Counted from the stretch's first letter, positions 54,357 through 64,000 are shown. The stretch: DNA of 64,000 nt from Pandoraea anapnoica (GCF_902459765.1 NZ_CABPSP010000002.1:496001-560000), one strand, 5' to 3'. Notes: generated by a model from the letters alone, not told the origin. Translations and numbers: made by a program.

Positions 54357-56777
54357 TCAGTAGTTGCCGCGTTCGCGCGAAATGCGCATGGCGTGATTGG
54401 CATGCACATCTTCTTGATGCCGCTCGCTCGGACGCTCTCGCGCCACGCGCATGACGTCCGGATTCACACGGATGCGGCGCATCACGTTAGCCAGATGCAC
54501 GCGGTCGCTCACCTGAATGAGGAAGCGTAGCGTGGCGGATTCGTCCGGCACCACTTCGTCCATCCCGATGTGCACGATGTTCGCGTCGGACGCCGTGATA
54601 TCGGCCGCCACACGCGAGAACACGCCGCGGTTGTGATGCACCAACACCTTGATGCCGACGTCGAACAGACGCCCCGGCTGCGGTGCCCACGCCACGTCGA
54701 TCCAGCGGGTCGGATCCTTGCGATGGATGCGGCGCGCGACCGGGCAGTCCGTGGTGTGGATCGCCATGCCCAGCCCGATGCCGATGTAGCCCATGATGGC
54801 GTCGCCCGGAATCGGTCGGCAGCACGCCGAGAATTGCACCGACATGCCTTCCGTGCCCGTGATGAGCACCGGCGGGCCGACGTTCTCGTCGCCCGTACGC
54901 GGCGAATCGGGATCGTCCGGGCTGTCGTCGTTCTCGCCTTCCTTGCCCGAGGTGAGCACCGCGAGACGTTTGGCCATCACGGCCGCGACACGACGTCCCA
55001 GACCGATGTCGGCAAAGATGTCCTGACGATCCTTGTTGCCCGTCCACTGCGCGAGCTTGTCCCAGATCTCCGGCGAGATCTCGCTCATCGTCAGGCCGTA
55101 ACCCTTGAGCGCCTGCTCGACCAGACGCTCGCCAAGCTGTACCGACTCGGCGAAGCGCATCGTCTTCAGATAATGACGAATGGCCGAGCGCGCCTTGCCG
55201 GTACGCACGAAACCGAGCCACACAGGGTTCGGCTTCGAATACGGCGCGGTAATGACTTCCACGATGTCGCCATTCTTCAGTTCGGTGCGAAGCGGCAGCA
55301 ACTCGTTGTTGATCTTGACGGCCACGCACTGGTTGCCCAGATCGCTGTGGACCGAATAAGCGAAATCGAGTGCCGTTGCACCACGCGGCAGCGCCATGAT
55401 GCGCGCCTTCGGGGTGAAGACGTAGACGGCGTCGGGGAACAGGTCGATCTTGACGTGTTCGAGGAATTCCGTGGAGTCGCCCGTCTCGCTCTGAATATCG
55501 AGCAGCGACTGGAGCCACTGGTGTGCATGCTTCTGCACGTCGTTCATGTCCGCGCCGCCGTTCTTGTACAGCCAGTGCGCGGCCACGCCCGCTTCCGCAA
55601 TCTCATGCATGCGGCGCGTGCGAATCTGGAATTCGATGGGCGTGCCGAAGGGGCCGACAAGCGTCGTGTGCAACGACTGATAGCCGTTGACCTTCGGAAT
55701 CGCGATGTAGTCCTTGAACTTGCCCGGTACGGGCTTGTAGAGCGCGTGCAGCACGCCGAGCGCGAGATAACACTGCGCGTTCGACTCGACGACGACACGG
55801 AAGCCGTAGACGTCCAGCACCTGCGAGAACGACAACTGCTTTTCCTGCATCTTCGTATAGATGCTGAAGAGCGTCTTCTCGCGGCCGAAAACGTCGGCAC
55901 TGACTTCGCCGTCTTTCAGGGCTTTCTCGACGGCGTCGAGAATCTTGCCGACCACCTCGCGCCGGTTGCCGCGCGCGGCCTTCACCGCCTTGTCGAGCAC
56001 GGCGTAACGACGTGGATGGTAATTCGCGAAGCTCAGATCCTGAAGTTCGCGATAGGTATTGTTCAAGCCGAGGCGGTGCGCAATCGGCGCATAGATGTCG
56101 AGCGTTTCGCGCGCCACGCGGCGCTGCTTTTCCGTCGACGTCACGCCCAGCGTGCGCATGTTGTGCAAGCGGTCGGCCAGCTTGACGAGAATGACGCGCA
56201 CGTCGCGCGCCATCGCCAGCAGCATCTTGCGGAAGCTCTCGGCTTGCGCTTCTTCGCGGCTGCGAAACTCCATCTTGTCGAGTTTCGACAGGCCGTCGAC
56301 CAGTTCGGCGACCTTCGGTCCGAATCGCTCGGCGAGTTCGGCCTTGGTCACGCCCTGATCTTCCATCACGTCATGCAATAGCGCAGCCATGATCGACTGT
56401 GCGTCGAGTTTCCACTCGGCACAGATCTCGGCTACAGCAACGGGATGGGTGATGTAAGGCTGTCCGCTCTGGCGATACTGACCCAGGTGGGCCTCATCGC
56501 TGAACTGGAAGGCTTCTTTGATTTGCGCGAGGTCGCTTTCCTTGAGGTACTCCCCAAGCATGCCCTTGAGACGGGCGATCGAGACGACCTCGTGCTTGCG
56601 CGGCTGCTCGGGCGTTGCCGTCGGACCGAAGAGGTGCCGATAGGACTGCTCCAGCAGCGCGTCGATGTACTGTCGCGTGGCGCTCTCGCCCTTTTTCTTC
56701 TTGCGCTCGGGCTTGGGCTCCCCCGCTTTGGGTTCATCCGCAGCGATGGACGTGGCCGGTGATTTCGCATGACTCAT
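54357..56777 (-). CDS. spoT: Bifunctional (p)ppGpp synthetase/hydrolase SpoT
   Basis: An 806-residue RelA/SpoT homologue. A Lys-rich N-terminal extension of about 70 residues precedes the HD hydrolase domain (HPVAVAEICAEW, then AALLHDVMEDQGV), then the synthetase domain (YQSLHTTLVGPFGTPIEFQI), TGS (VFTPKARIMALPRGATALDF) and a C-terminal ACT domain. Intact HD residues imply that it can hydrolyse the alarmone, so it is SpoT-type; the synthetase motifs also look intact. Third in the rpoZ region: gmk, rpoZ, spoT. Confidence 0.96.
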   Translation of the reverse strand: MSHAKSPATSIAADEPKAGEPKPERKKKKGESATRQYIDALLEQSYRHLFGPTATPEQPRKHEVVSIARLKGMLGEYLKESDLAQIKEAFQFSDEAHLGQYRQSGQPYITHPVAVAEICAEWKLDAQSIMAALLHDVMEDQGVTKAELAERFGPKVAELVDGLSKLDKMEFRSREEAQAESFRKMLLAMARDVRVILVKLADRLHNMRTLGVTSTEKQRRVARETLDIYAPIAHRLGLNNTYRELQDLSFANYHPRRYAVLDKAVKAARGNRREVVGKILDAVEKALKDGEVSADVFGREKTLFSIYTKMQEKQLSFSQVLDVYGFRVVVESNAQCYLALGVLHALYKPVPGKFKDYIAIPKVNGYQSLHTTLVGPFGTPIEFQIRTRRMHEIAEAGVAAHWLYKNGGADMNDVQKHAHQWLQSLLDIQSETGDSTEFLEHVKIDLFPDAVYVFTPKARIMALPRGATALDFAYSVHSDLGNQCVAVKINNELLPLRTELKNGDIVEVITAPYSKPNPVWLGFVRTGKARSAIRHYLKTMRFAESVQLGERLVEQALKGYGLTMSEISPEIWDKLAQWTGNKDRQDIFADIGLGRRVAAVMAKRLAVLTSGKEGENDDSPDDPDSPRTGDENVGPPVLITGTEGMSVQFSACCRPIPGDAIMGYIGIGLGMAIHTTDCPVARRIHRKDPTRWIDVAWAPQPGRLFDVGIKVLVHHNRGVFSRVAADITASDANIVHIGMDEVVPDESATLRFLIQVSDRVHLANVMRRIRVNPDVMRVARERPSERHQEDVHANHAMRISRERGNY

Positions 56778-56837
56778 ACATGTACCTGCTTCGTCGAGCG
56801 GCCCGCAACGTCACATCGCATCAGTGCAGTCTCCCGA

Positions 56838-57044
56838 TCAGAGCGGCACTTTCTTGAGCATCTCGATGCCCACCTGCCCAGCTGCGATTTCGCGCAGCGC
56901 GACGACGGTCGGCTTGTCCTTGTTGTTCTCGAGCTTCGGCGTATGACCTTGCGCCAGTTGGCGGGCGCGGTAGGTCGCGGCGAGGGCGAGCTCGAAGCGA
57001 TTCGGAATTTGTTTCAGGCAATCTTCAACGGTAATTCGGGCCAT
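56838..57044 (-). CDS. rpoZ: RNA polymerase omega subunit
   Basis: A 68-residue protein: [20 protein letters not shown], then RARQLAQG and [15 protein letters not shown] are the omega hallmarks. Start at 57044 by the conserved MARIT with a GGAGGT-type site upstream. It lies between gmk and spoT, a conserved order, linking polymerase assembly to ppGpp binding. Confidence 0.97.
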   Translation of the reverse strand: MARITVEDCLKQIPNRFELALAATYRARQLAQGHTPKLENNKDKPTVVALREIAAGQVGIEMLKKVPL

Positions 57045-57134
57045 AAGGAGGTTCCTTCTCAATATAAGGCGTATTCTATCGCAGCCGGCGCGCGCTCGCG
57101 CAAAACACGAGCGCTGCCAGCGAAAGCGACGGTG

Positions 57135-57812
57135 TTACTCGTGATCGTTCGGCGCGTGGATATCCAGATCTGTGAACAACGTCTTGTGCCGCGCATACTG
57201 CGAAGCAAATCGCAGACGCACCGCAGTGAACACCGATTGCAATTGATCCAGCGCGCGCTGGAATTCGTCATTGATGATGATGAAGTCCGCTTCCGGCGCG
57301 TGGGCGATCTCGCCGCCGGCCGCCAGCAAGCGGCGTGCAATGACCTTCGGCTCGTCGGTCCCGCGCTTCTTCAGGCGCTCTTCCAGCGCTTCGATGGACG
57401 GCGGCAGAATGAAGATACCGACCGCGTTCGAAAAGCGCTTGCGTACCTGCTGCGCGCCCTGCCAGTCGATTTCCAGCAGCACATCACGGCCTTCGCGCAT
57501 CTGCTCTTCGATCCACACGCGCGACGTGCCGTAATAGTTGCCGTGCACCTCGGCGCTTTCCAGAAACTCGCCACGCTTGCGGCGTTCGAGAAACTGATCG
57601 ACCGAGATGAAGTTGTAGTGCACGCCTTCTTCTTCGTTGGCACGCGGTGCTCGCGTCGTGCAGGAAATCGACAGACGAACGTCGCTATCCTGCGCGAGCA
57701 GCGCGTTGACGAGCGTGGACTTGCCCGCGCCCGAGGGGGCGACCACCATGAACAGATTGCCGGGATACTCGGCATGCAAGGCGGGTTGCGGGGCGTGTGA
57801 TTGCGGGGACAT
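57135..57812 (-). CDS. gmk: Guanylate kinase
   Basis: A 225-residue kinase that converts GMP and ATP to GDP and ADP. P-loop [15 protein letters not shown] and the GMP-binding [18 protein letters not shown] are present. It starts 5 bases after yicC stops. It is slightly longer than usual, with an N-terminal extension of about 15 residues. Confidence 0.96.
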   Translation of the reverse strand: MSPQSHAPQPALHAEYPGNLFMVVAPSGAGKSTLVNALLAQDSDVRLSISCTTRAPRANEEEGVHYNFISVDQFLERRKRGEFLESAEVHGNYYGTSRVWIEEQMREGRDVLLEIDWQGAQQVRKRFSNAVGIFILPPSIEALEERLKKRGTDEPKVIARRLLAAGGEIAHAPEADFIIINDEFQRALDQLQSVFTAVRLRFASQYARHKTLFTDLDIHAPNDHE

Positions 57813-57817
57813 ACGAC

Positions 57818-58747
57818 TTACTCCAGATTCTGCACTTGCTCGCGCATCTGCTCGATGTAGAGCTTGAGCTCCATCGACGCATCGGCGAGTTCCTTCGAGG
57901 CTGCTTTCGAGCCGAGCGTATTCGCTTCGCGATTGAGCTCCTGCATCATGAAGTCGAGCCGTTTGCCGACCAATCCTCCCTTATCGAGGATGTGGCGGGT
58001 TTCCTTCAGGTGGGCGTCGAGTCGCGTGAGTTCTTCTGCAACGTCGATGCGCACGCCATATATCGTCACTTCCTGACGAATGCGTTCCGCGACTTCTTCC
58101 TTGCTAGGTGCCGCCGAGCCTTCCGGCACGACCACGCCCAACGCTTCTTGCAGACGATCGACGATCTTCTGCTGATGGCGCGCGATCAGATCCGGCACGA
58201 GCGGTTGCAGGCCCGTGAGAATCGTCTCCATTTTCTCGATGCGTTCGATCAGGCTGGCCTTGAGTTGGGCACCTTCGCGACGGCGCACGTCGACGAGATC
58301 ACCGATCGCCGCACGACCGGCATCGATCACGGCATCGCGCAGCGCTTCGGCGGTCACCGACTCTTCGCCGAGCACGCCCGGCCAGCGCAGGATTTCACCG
58401 GTGCGCATGCGTTCGGCATCGGGGAAATGAACGAGGACTTGCTGTTCGAGATCGGCGAGTTGCTTGACGGCATCGAGATTGAGCGCACCGTTGGTGCCGC
58501 TCTCGGGACGTTGCACGTTGATGCGGATATCGACCTTGCCGCGCGAGAGCTTGGCAGTCAGCGATTCGCGCAACGACGGCTCGCACGCACGCGCTTCTTC
58601 GGGCATGCGGAATGCCAGATCGAGGAAGCGCGAATTGACCGTACGCAATTCGACCGACACGCTCGCGCCTGCGGCTCCATCGGCATGCGCAATGTCGCGC
58701 GTGACGCTGGCGTAACCGGTCATACTGTAGATATTGTTGTCTTTCAT
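57818..58747 (-). CDS. yicC: YicC family endoribonuclease
   Basis: A 309-residue protein. MTGYASV near the N-terminus, [20 protein letters not shown], and the C-terminal [20 protein letters not shown] with [19 protein letters not shown] are the YicC signatures. YicC homologues are reported to be endoribonucleases affecting small-RNA decay. I chose 58747; a start at 58723 (MTGYAS) is also possible. Confidence 0.92.
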   Translation of the reverse strand: MKDNNIYSMTGYASVTRDIAHADGAAGASVSVELRTVNSRFLDLAFRMPEEARACEPSLRESLTAKLSRGKVDIRINVQRPESGTNGALNLDAVKQLADLEQQVLVHFPDAERMRTGEILRWPGVLGEESVTAEALRDAVIDAGRAAIGDLVDVRRREGAQLKASLIERIEKMETILTGLQPLVPDLIARHQQKIVDRLQEALGVVVPEGSAAPSKEEVAERIRQEVTIYGVRIDVAEELTRLDAHLKETRHILDKGGLVGKRLDFMMQELNREANTLGSKAASKELADASMELKLYIEQMREQVQNLE

Positions 58748-58959
58748 CGGGGTGACCGCTACCGCAGCGCCGTGACACTTTTTAAGCGTGGCGATGCAGC
58801 AACCGGTTTCGCATGCAATGGATGAAACGGGATTATCGCATTTTCCGGCCCAAGGCTCCTGATTCCGCGCACGACACCGGCGCGCGCCGCCAAGCTTTTG
58901 GCGTTTAGCGATACCATTCGGGTATTGCCGCATAAATTCACCTCGCAGGACATTCATCC

Positions 58960-59688
58960 ATGACGCAAATCACCCGCCCGGACGGCCGTGCGCAAGACGC
59001 ATTGCGCCCCGTGCGCATCACCCGCCAATACACCCGCTACGCCGAAGGCTCCGTGCTGATCGAGTGCGGCGAGACCAAGGTCATCTGCACGGCCAGCGTC
59101 GAAGAGAAAGTGCCGGGTTTCCTGCGCGACTCGGGCCAGGGTTGGCTCACCGCCGAATACGGCATGCTGCCACGCGCCACGCACACCCGTGGCGACCGCG
59201 AAGCCGCACGCGGCAAACAAAGCGGACGCACGCAGGAAATTCAGCGTCTGATCGGCCGCTCGCTGCGCGCCGTGTTCGACCTTGAGAAGTTCGGCCCGCG
59301 CACCATTCAGATCGACTGCGACGTCATTCAGGCAGACGGCGGCACGCGTTGCGCGTCGATCACCGGCGCGTTCGTCGCCGCACATGACGCCGTCTCGAAG
59401 CTCATCGCCGACGGAAAGCTCGAAGCGTCGCCCATTCGCGCGCACGTGGCGGCCGTCTCCGTCGGGCTTTACCAAGGGCAGCCGGTGCTCGATCTGAACT
59501 ATGTCGAAGACTCGGCCTGCGACACCGACATGAACGTCATCATGACGAGCGAAGGCGGTTTCGTCGAAATTCAAGGCACGGCTGAAGGCGCGCCGTTCAC
59601 GCGCGCGCAAAGCAATGTGTTGCTCGATCTGGCTGACGCCGGTATCCGTCAGTTGATCGACGCGCAAAAGCGCGCGTTGGGAGTCTGA
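58960..59688 (+). CDS. rph: Ribonuclease PH
   Basis: A 242-residue phosphorolytic 3' exoribonuclease that trims tRNA 3' ends. [20 protein letters not shown], then [17 protein letters not shown] and [13 protein letters not shown], and DADGGTR-like [19 protein letters not shown] are present, matching the normal length of about 238. It is the first gene of rph-rdgB-hemW; rdgB starts 2 bases after its stop. Confidence 0.97.
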   Translation: MTQITRPDGRAQDALRPVRITRQYTRYAEGSVLIECGETKVICTASVEEKVPGFLRDSGQGWLTAEYGMLPRATHTRGDREAARGKQSGRTQEIQRLIGRSLRAVFDLEKFGPRTIQIDCDVIQADGGTRCASITGAFVAAHDAVSKLIADGKLEASPIRAHVAAVSVGLYQGQPVLDLNYVEDSACDTDMNVIMTSEGGFVEIQGTAEGAPFTRAQSNVLLDLADAGIRQLIDAQKRALGV

Positions 59689-59690
59689 CG

Positions 59691-60308
59691 ATGGCCATGC
59701 AGAAGATCGTGCTGGCGTCGAACAACCCGGGCAAGCTGCGCGAATTCGCGTCGTTGTTCGCGCCGCTCGGCATCGAGCTGGTGCCGCAGGGCATGCTCGG
59801 CGTGTCCGAGGCCGAAGAGCCGCACGTCACTTTCATCGAAAACGCGTTGACGAAGGCGCGCCACGCCGCCGCGGCGACCGGCCTGCCCGCGCTCGCCGAC
59901 GACTCGGGCCTGTGCGTGCCGATCCTCGGCGGTGCCCCTGGCGTGTATTCCGCGCGTTATGCCGCGCGCGCCGGCCGCGAGAAGTCGGATGCCGCGAACA
60001 ACCGCCATCTGATCGAGCAACTGGCCCCGCACGCCGACACGCCGGGATATCGCGATGCGTATTACTTCGCTGCGCTCGTGCTCGTGCGTCACGCAGAAGA
60101 TCCTCAGCCGATCATCGCCGAAGGGCGCTGGGACGGCGAGATCGTGGACGATGCACGTGGCGCGCATGGCTTCGGCTACGATCCGCACTTCCTCATCCGC
60201 TCGTTGAATCAGACGGCTGCCGAACTCGATCCCGCCGTGAAAAACGCCCATAGCCACCGCGCTCGCGCGTTGCGCGTGCTGCTGGAAAAGCTGGGGCGGG
60301 AGGCGTAA
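59691..60308 (+). CDS. rdgB: XTP/dITP diphosphatase (non-canonical purine NTPase)
   Basis: A 205-residue enzyme that hydrolyses XTP, ITP and dITP to protect nucleic acids. KIVLASNNPGKLREFASLFA is the N-terminal substrate-binding motif; ADDSGLCVPILGGAPGVYSA and FGYDPHFLI are also conserved. The second ATG (59697, AMQKIV) is a possible start. It lies 5 bases before hemW. Confidence 0.96.
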   Translation: MAMQKIVLASNNPGKLREFASLFAPLGIELVPQGMLGVSEAEEPHVTFIENALTKARHAAAATGLPALADDSGLCVPILGGAPGVYSARYAARAGREKSDAANNRHLIEQLAPHADTPGYRDAYYFAALVLVRHAEDPQPIIAEGRWDGEIVDDARGAHGFGYDPHFLIRSLNQTAAELDPAVKNAHSHRARALRVLLEKLGREA

Positions 60309-60313
60309 GTCGT

Positions 60314-61534
60314 ATGAGTGAATCCACGTTGCCCGTGCAGAACTTTCTGCGGCCCGGCAAGATCAGTTTGCCGGCCCTGCCGCCGATGTCGCTGTACGTG
60401 CATTTCCCGTGGTGTGTGCGCAAGTGCCCCTACTGCGATTTCAACTCGCACGAGTGGCGCGGCGAAGGTGGCGCGCAGGCGTTTCCCGAGCAGGCTTATC
60501 TGGATGCATTGCGTCAGGATCTCGAACAGGCGTTGCCGCTGGTTTGGGGACGCCCGGTGCATACGGTCTTCATCGGTGGCGGCACACCGAGTCTGTTGTC
60601 GGCAGCCGGTCTGGATCGTCTGCTCTCCGATCTGCGCGCCCTGCTGCCGCTCGACGCCGATGCCGAAATCACGATGGAAGCCAACCCTGGCACGTTCGAA
60701 GCGGACAAATTCCGCAGCTTCCGTGCGAGCGGGATCAACCGACTGTCCATCGGCATCCAGAGCTTCAACAGCGAGCATCTGAAAGCGCTCGGCCGTATTC
60801 ACGACGGCAACGAAGCCCGTCACGCCATCGAGATCGCGCAAGCGAATTTCGACAACTTCAACCTCGACCTGATGTTTGCGCTGCCGAACCAGACGCTCGC
60901 GCAATGTCAGCAGGATGTGGAGACGGCGATCTCGTTCGCCCCGCCGCATCTGTCGCTGTATCACCTCACGCTCGAACCCAACACGCAGTTCCACAAATAT
61001 CCACCGACGGTGCCGGACGACGACACGTCGGCCGACATGCAGGACTGGATTGCCGAACGAACGGCGGCCGCGGGCTACGGACGCTACGAGGTGTCGGCAT
61101 ACGCCCAGCCGCATCGACGCGCCAAGCACAATCTGAATTATTGGGAGTTCGGCGACTATCTTGGCATCGGCGCTGGCGCGCACAGCAAGATTTCGTTCCC
61201 GCATCGTGTGCTGCGTCAGGTGCGTCATAAGCATCCGCAGCGGTTTATGGAGGCGGCGGCCGCTGGTAACGCGATTCAGGAAGAGCGCGAAGTCGATGCG
61301 CGTGATTTGCCGTTCGAATTCATGCTCAATGCGCTGCGTCTGACCGATGGCGTGAAGAGCGAGCTGTTTGCCGACCGCACGGGATTGCCGATGGCGAAGA
61401 TCGCCAAGGCGCTCGCCGCCGGGGTCGAAAGGGGCTTGCTGGTCGACGATCCGCAACGGATCGCCCCGACCGAGTTAGGACAACGCTTCCTGAACGACCT
61501 GCAAGGAATGTTTCTGGAAGGTCACAAGAAGTAA
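60314..61534 (+). CDS. hemW: Radical SAM haem chaperone HemW
   Basis: A 406-residue radical SAM protein. CVRKCPYCDFNSHE holds the C-x3-C-x2-C cluster motif. GGGTPSLLSAAGL, EANPGTFE and NRLSIGIQSFN are typical. The C-terminal HemW domain has the YEVSAYAQP and NLNYWEFGDYLGIGAGAHS segments. Once annotated as coproporphyrinogen III oxidase (HemN), members with this motif spacing deliver haem to targets. Last gene of rph-rdgB-hemW. Confidence 0.94.
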   Translation: MSESTLPVQNFLRPGKISLPALPPMSLYVHFPWCVRKCPYCDFNSHEWRGEGGAQAFPEQAYLDALRQDLEQALPLVWGRPVHTVFIGGGTPSLLSAAGLDRLLSDLRALLPLDADAEITMEANPGTFEADKFRSFRASGINRLSIGIQSFNSEHLKALGRIHDGNEARHAIEIAQANFDNFNLDLMFALPNQTLAQCQQDVETAISFAPPHLSLYHLTLEPNTQFHKYPPTVPDDDTSADMQDWIAERTAAAGYGRYEVSAYAQPHRRAKHNLNYWEFGDYLGIGAGAHSKISFPHRVLRQVRHKHPQRFMEAAAAGNAIQEEREVDARDLPFEFMLNALRLTDGVKSELFADRTGLPMAKIAKALAAGVERGLLVDDPQRIAPTELGQRFLNDLQGMFLEGHKK

Positions 61535-61559
61535 TTGCCCAGCGACGATGCAAATGACA

Positions 61560-61597
61560 ACGGCGGGACATCATCGGGATGTCCCGCCGTTTTTTTG
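61560..61597 (+). terminator. Terminator of rph-rdgB-hemW
   Basis: A perfect 13-bp stem (61560-61572 with 61578-61590), a 5-base loop and eight Ts. It sits 25 bases after hemW and faces the converging acyl-CoA synthetase gene. Confidence 0.92.
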
Positions 61598-61605
61598 CAG
61601 TCGCC

Positions 61606-63366
61606 CTACCCGAGCGCCGCCCCCATTTCCCGCAAGGCCTTGCGGATGATCTTGCCTGTCACGGTCATCGGCAGTTCCGGCAGGAAAACGACTTTGCGAG
61701 GGTATTCGTGCGCGGCAAGTCGGTGCTTGACGAAGTCCTGAATCTCCTTGGCCAGCGCGTCCGACGGTTCATGTCCTTCGCGCAGTACGACGAACGCCTT
61801 CACGATCTCGGTGCGCAGGTCGTCGGGTTCGCCGACCACGGCAGCGAACTGCACCGACGGATGCCGGATCAGGCAATCCTCGATCGGTCCCGGCCCGATT
61901 CGATAACCGGCGCTGGTAATGACGTCATCCGACCGGCCGGTGAAGGTAATGTATCCGTTCTCGTCGACGAATCCCGAATCGCCCGTGAGCAGAAAGTCGC
62001 CACGGTATTTGTCCATGGTGGCGTCCGGGTTGTGCCAGTAGCCGAGGAACATGACCGGGTTGGGCCGTGCAATGGCGATGTTGCCAACGGACCCTGTGGG
62101 TAACGGCGTGCCGTCGTCATCGACGATGGTGACGTCGTGCCCGCGTACGGCGCGTCCGATAGCGCCGGGCAGCGCCGGGAATTCGGCGGCGCAAGACGAG
62201 ACGACCATATTGCATTCCGTCTGCCCGTAAAACTCATTGATGTCGACGCCGAGGTGTTCCCGTCCCCACGCCAGCAATTCCGGGCCGAGCGATTCGCCGC
62301 CGCTGGCGACAGAGCGCAGTTGAAGCGGCCAATGGTCGCGCGGCGATGCGACAGTGCGCAGCATCTTGAGCGCGGTCGGCGGCAGGAAGGTATTTCGTAC
62401 GCCGTGACGCGCCATCAGATCAAAGGCGGCCACCGGGTCGAACTTTTCGAAGCGTCGTGACAGAACTGGCACGCCGTGATGGAGCGCGGGCAGCAGAACG
62501 TCGAGTAGCCCGCCGATCCATGCCCAGTCGGCGGGCGTCCAGATCAGATCGCCCTCCTGCGGGAATCCGTTGTGCGACGTCTCCACGCCCGGCAAGTGCC
62601 CGAGCAGCACCCGATGAGCGTGCAGCGCGCCCTTGGGTTTGCCCGTGGTGCCGGAGGTGTAAATGATCACGGCCGGTGCGTCGGCGCGGGTCTGGACGGG
62701 TTCGAAGTGCGTATCGCGTGAGGCGATCGCTGGCCACAGCGCGAGCAGTCCGTCTTCGGCGACGCCCCAGTCTTCGTCGTCGGCAACGTGATGGTGCGCT
62801 TCGGGCAGATCGTCATGGACGACGTACACGAGCCGCAGGTCGGGAAGCTCGGCGCGGATGTCGTCGATCTTGCCGATGCTCGCGAGGTCGGTAACGAGCA
62901 CGGCTGCGCCGGAGTTTTGCAGGCGATAGGCGAGTGCTTCGGGGCCAAACAGGGTGAACAGCGGGACGGCGATCGCGCCGAGCTTATACGCGGCGACATG
63001 GGCGACGAGTGTGGCGGGCGACTGCGGCAGGAAGATGCCGATGCGGTCGCCGGCCTTGACGCCGTTGGCGCGCCATTCGTTGGCGAGTTGATTGGAGAGT
63101 TGTTTTAGGACGTCGAACGTGAGGCGGACGTGCGCACCGTCTGCGCTTTCGTGGATGAGTGCGAGGCGGTTGGAGCCGTCGGCCCATTTGTCGCAGACGT
63201 CGACGCCGATGTTATAGAGCGTGGGGATCTGCCAGGTGAAGGGCGCGGCAGCCGAGTCGGCGCTTGCCGGGTGCGTCGCGGTCTTGTTTGGCGCGTGGGT
63301 CACGCGCTCGCCACTGGCGTCATTTGACGTCTCTTGGGCGGGGGCACGGGAGGTGTCGGCATCCAT
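61606..63366 (-). CDS. AMP-forming acyl-CoA synthetase
   Basis: A 586-residue ANL-superfamily enzyme that adenylates an acid and transfers it to CoA. IIYTSGTTGKPKGALHAHRV is the P-loop AMP signature; INEFYGQTECN and GDFLLTGDSGFVDENGYITF hold the A5 and A7 motifs; GRSDDVITSAGYRIGPGPIE and the C-terminal PMTVTGKIIRKALRE contain the hinge Asp and the catalytic Lys. A Ser/Ala/Thr-rich N-terminal extension of about 45 residues is unusual. Start at 63366 (GGAG site) or 63384. Related to acetyl-/medium-chain types; substrate unknown. Confidence 0.9.
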   Translation of the reverse strand: MDADTSRAPAQETSNDASGERVTHAPNKTATHPASADSAAAPFTWQIPTLYNIGVDVCDKWADGSNRLALIHESADGAHVRLTFDVLKQLSNQLANEWRANGVKAGDRIGIFLPQSPATLVAHVAAYKLGAIAVPLFTLFGPEALAYRLQNSGAAVLVTDLASIGKIDDIRAELPDLRLVYVVHDDLPEAHHHVADDEDWGVAEDGLLALWPAIASRDTHFEPVQTRADAPAVIIYTSGTTGKPKGALHAHRVLLGHLPGVETSHNGFPQEGDLIWTPADWAWIGGLLDVLLPALHHGVPVLSRRFEKFDPVAAFDLMARHGVRNTFLPPTALKMLRTVASPRDHWPLQLRSVASGGESLGPELLAWGREHLGVDINEFYGQTECNMVVSSCAAEFPALPGAIGRAVRGHDVTIVDDDGTPLPTGSVGNIAIARPNPVMFLGYWHNPDATMDKYRGDFLLTGDSGFVDENGYITFTGRSDDVITSAGYRIGPGPIEDCLIRHPSVQFAAVVGEPDDLRTEIVKAFVVLREGHEPSDALAKEIQDFVKHRLAAHEYPRKVVFLPELPMTVTGKIIRKALREMGAALG

Positions 63367-63525
63367 GCGGTGTCTCCGGGTCATGTCTGGCCTCGCACGG
63401 TAACACCGGGGGCGTACACCGCACGTCTTCAAGCATGATGCATGCCGGGCGGTGACAAGACAAGGGGGACGGGGGTCACCCCAGGAAATTAGCGGGGTGT
63501 GAGGCAATTTTGGTCGCAGGAAGGC

Positions 63526-63553
63526 TTCACATGACGGGATGAGCAGGTATAAT
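63526..63553 (+). promoter_or_regulatory. Promoter of tRNA-Ser
   Basis: TTCACA (63526-63531) and a perfect TATAAT (63548-63553), 16 bases apart, in the 320-base gap before the tRNA. The transcript would start about 128 bases before tRNA-Ser. Nothing else was found in the gap. Confidence 0.65.
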
Positions 63554-63686
63554 GCGCGCTGCCGTGCGGTACTGGCCTGCGTTGGAGCGCAAACGACTCC
63601 GACGCCGATTCCACCGGACCGCACGCATCTCAAGTCGTCCCCTGACGACATCCCAGGCCACGATCGAGCATCGTGCGCAACGCCCC

Positions 63687-63776
63687 GGAGGCGTGCCAGA
63701 GTGGTTTAATGGACCGGTCTTGAAAACCGGCGAAGGGGTAACCCTTCCGTGAGTTCGAATCTCACCGCCTCCGCCA
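63687..63776 (+). tRNA. tRNA-Ser (anticodon UGA)
   Basis: A 90-base type II tRNA with acceptor GGAGGCG/CGCCTCC, anticodon loop CTTGAAA, a long variable arm (CGAAGGGGTAACCCTTCC) and an encoded CCA. Confidence 0.97.
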
Positions 63777-64000
63777 GAATTTCTTGGTTTTCACGGTAGT
63801 AGTTACTGACCTTCGCCGACAATGCTCCGCAACTTTTTCTGCGGCGCTCCGCAAAAGCGCGATTTTCGCACCGGGTAGCCCAACCATTGCACGCCGACGG
63901 GGCGGATATTCCCAACTCCCTCCGTCCGCGCGGGATCAGGCCGCTAGATCCAGTTTATGAAGTTCGTTAGGTTCTGGGCGTCGGCAGAGTGATCGAGGTT
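63777..64000. other. Stretch after tRNA-Ser with no recognised gene
   Basis: 224 bases with no recognised gene. On the minus strand an open frame enters from outside and ends at a TAG (63944-63946); its last 18 residues include NLTNFINWI. It could be the end of a gene beyond the window. A position 3' of a tRNA-Ser is a common integration site, but no integrase or repeat of the tRNA end is visible here. Confidence 0.35.

Noticed and set aside
63706-63915. A 69-codon minus-strand frame across tRNA-Ser.
   Set aside because: It overlaps a certain tRNA and looks like no known protein.

Overview
The window is about 64 kb of GC-rich (roughly 62-63%) chromosomal DNA from a beta-proteobacterium of the order Burkholderiales. 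Gene order (ilvB-ilvH-ilvC-psd-pssA-leuA; yicC-gmk-rpoZ-spoT facing greB; rph-rdgB-hemW; ECF sigma-DUF3619-DUF3106-RDD) and protein style fit the Burkholderiaceae, with Pandoraea as my best guess. The genus is inferred, not proven. There are no rRNA genes, insertion sequences, prophage genes or CRISPR arrays. Genes are densely packed and mostly housekeeping, with a few accessory insertions.

Layout. 1-4 kb: the end of a MATE exporter, a lipoprotein, a LysR regulator and D-glucarate dehydratase (gudD) with two FadR-type operators. 4.1-4.9 kb: tRNA-Ala, tRNA-Glu and two tRNA-Asp on the minus strand. 5-7.8 kb: pnp and rpsO. 8-12 kb: a branched-chain amino-acid type binding protein, an OmlA-like lipoprotein, an ECF sigma factor with an apparent ATT start and a zinc-finger anti-sigma partner, and DUF4148 and DUF417 proteins. 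12-20 kb (minus): leucine, isoleucine and valine synthesis (leuA, ilvC, ilvH, ilvB) interleaved with phosphatidylethanolamine synthesis (pssA, psd) and a BON/LysM protein. 20.5-23.2 kb (plus): a second ECF sigma factor, DUF3619, DUF3106 and an RDD protein, arranged like a sigma / membrane anti-sigma / periplasmic sensor module. 23.2-26.9 kb: hydrolase, LpxH-like phosphoesterase, GT4 glycosyltransferase and diacylglycerol kinase, a likely membrane-lipid cluster. 27-32.8 kb: TetR-LOG pair, DUF2062, DUF924, an alanyl-tRNA editing protein, an orphan type-III-secretion-like chaperone with a partner of unknown function, and a truncated globin.

32.9-45.4 kb (minus): an FtsX-type permease without its ATPase, DUF4126, a guanidinium exporter (sugE/gdx) behind a guanidine-II riboswitch, and a complete Kdp potassium system. 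In Kdp, kdpFABC is separated from kdpDE by an intrinsic terminator, is preceded by an extra 30-residue membrane ORF, and has a helically phased array of GTTTAC repeats upstream as a candidate KdpE site. 45.6-49.8 kb (minus): two paralogous glutamate/aspartate-type binding proteins, a P-loop kinase overlapping a cupin gene, and a thioredoxin-TPR protein. 50-54 kb: a CPA2 antiporter with a universal-stress tail, pirin and greB. 54.3-58.7 kb (minus): yicC-gmk-rpoZ-spoT. 59-61.5 kb (plus): rph-rdgB-hemW. 61.6-63.4 kb: an acyl-CoA synthetase. The window ends at tRNA-Ser(UGA) and a stretch with no recognised gene.

The most distinctive points are the guanidine-II riboswitch, the phased array and extra small ORF at kdp, the orphan chaperone pair, the CnrYXH-like ECF module, and the ATT-started sigma factor.
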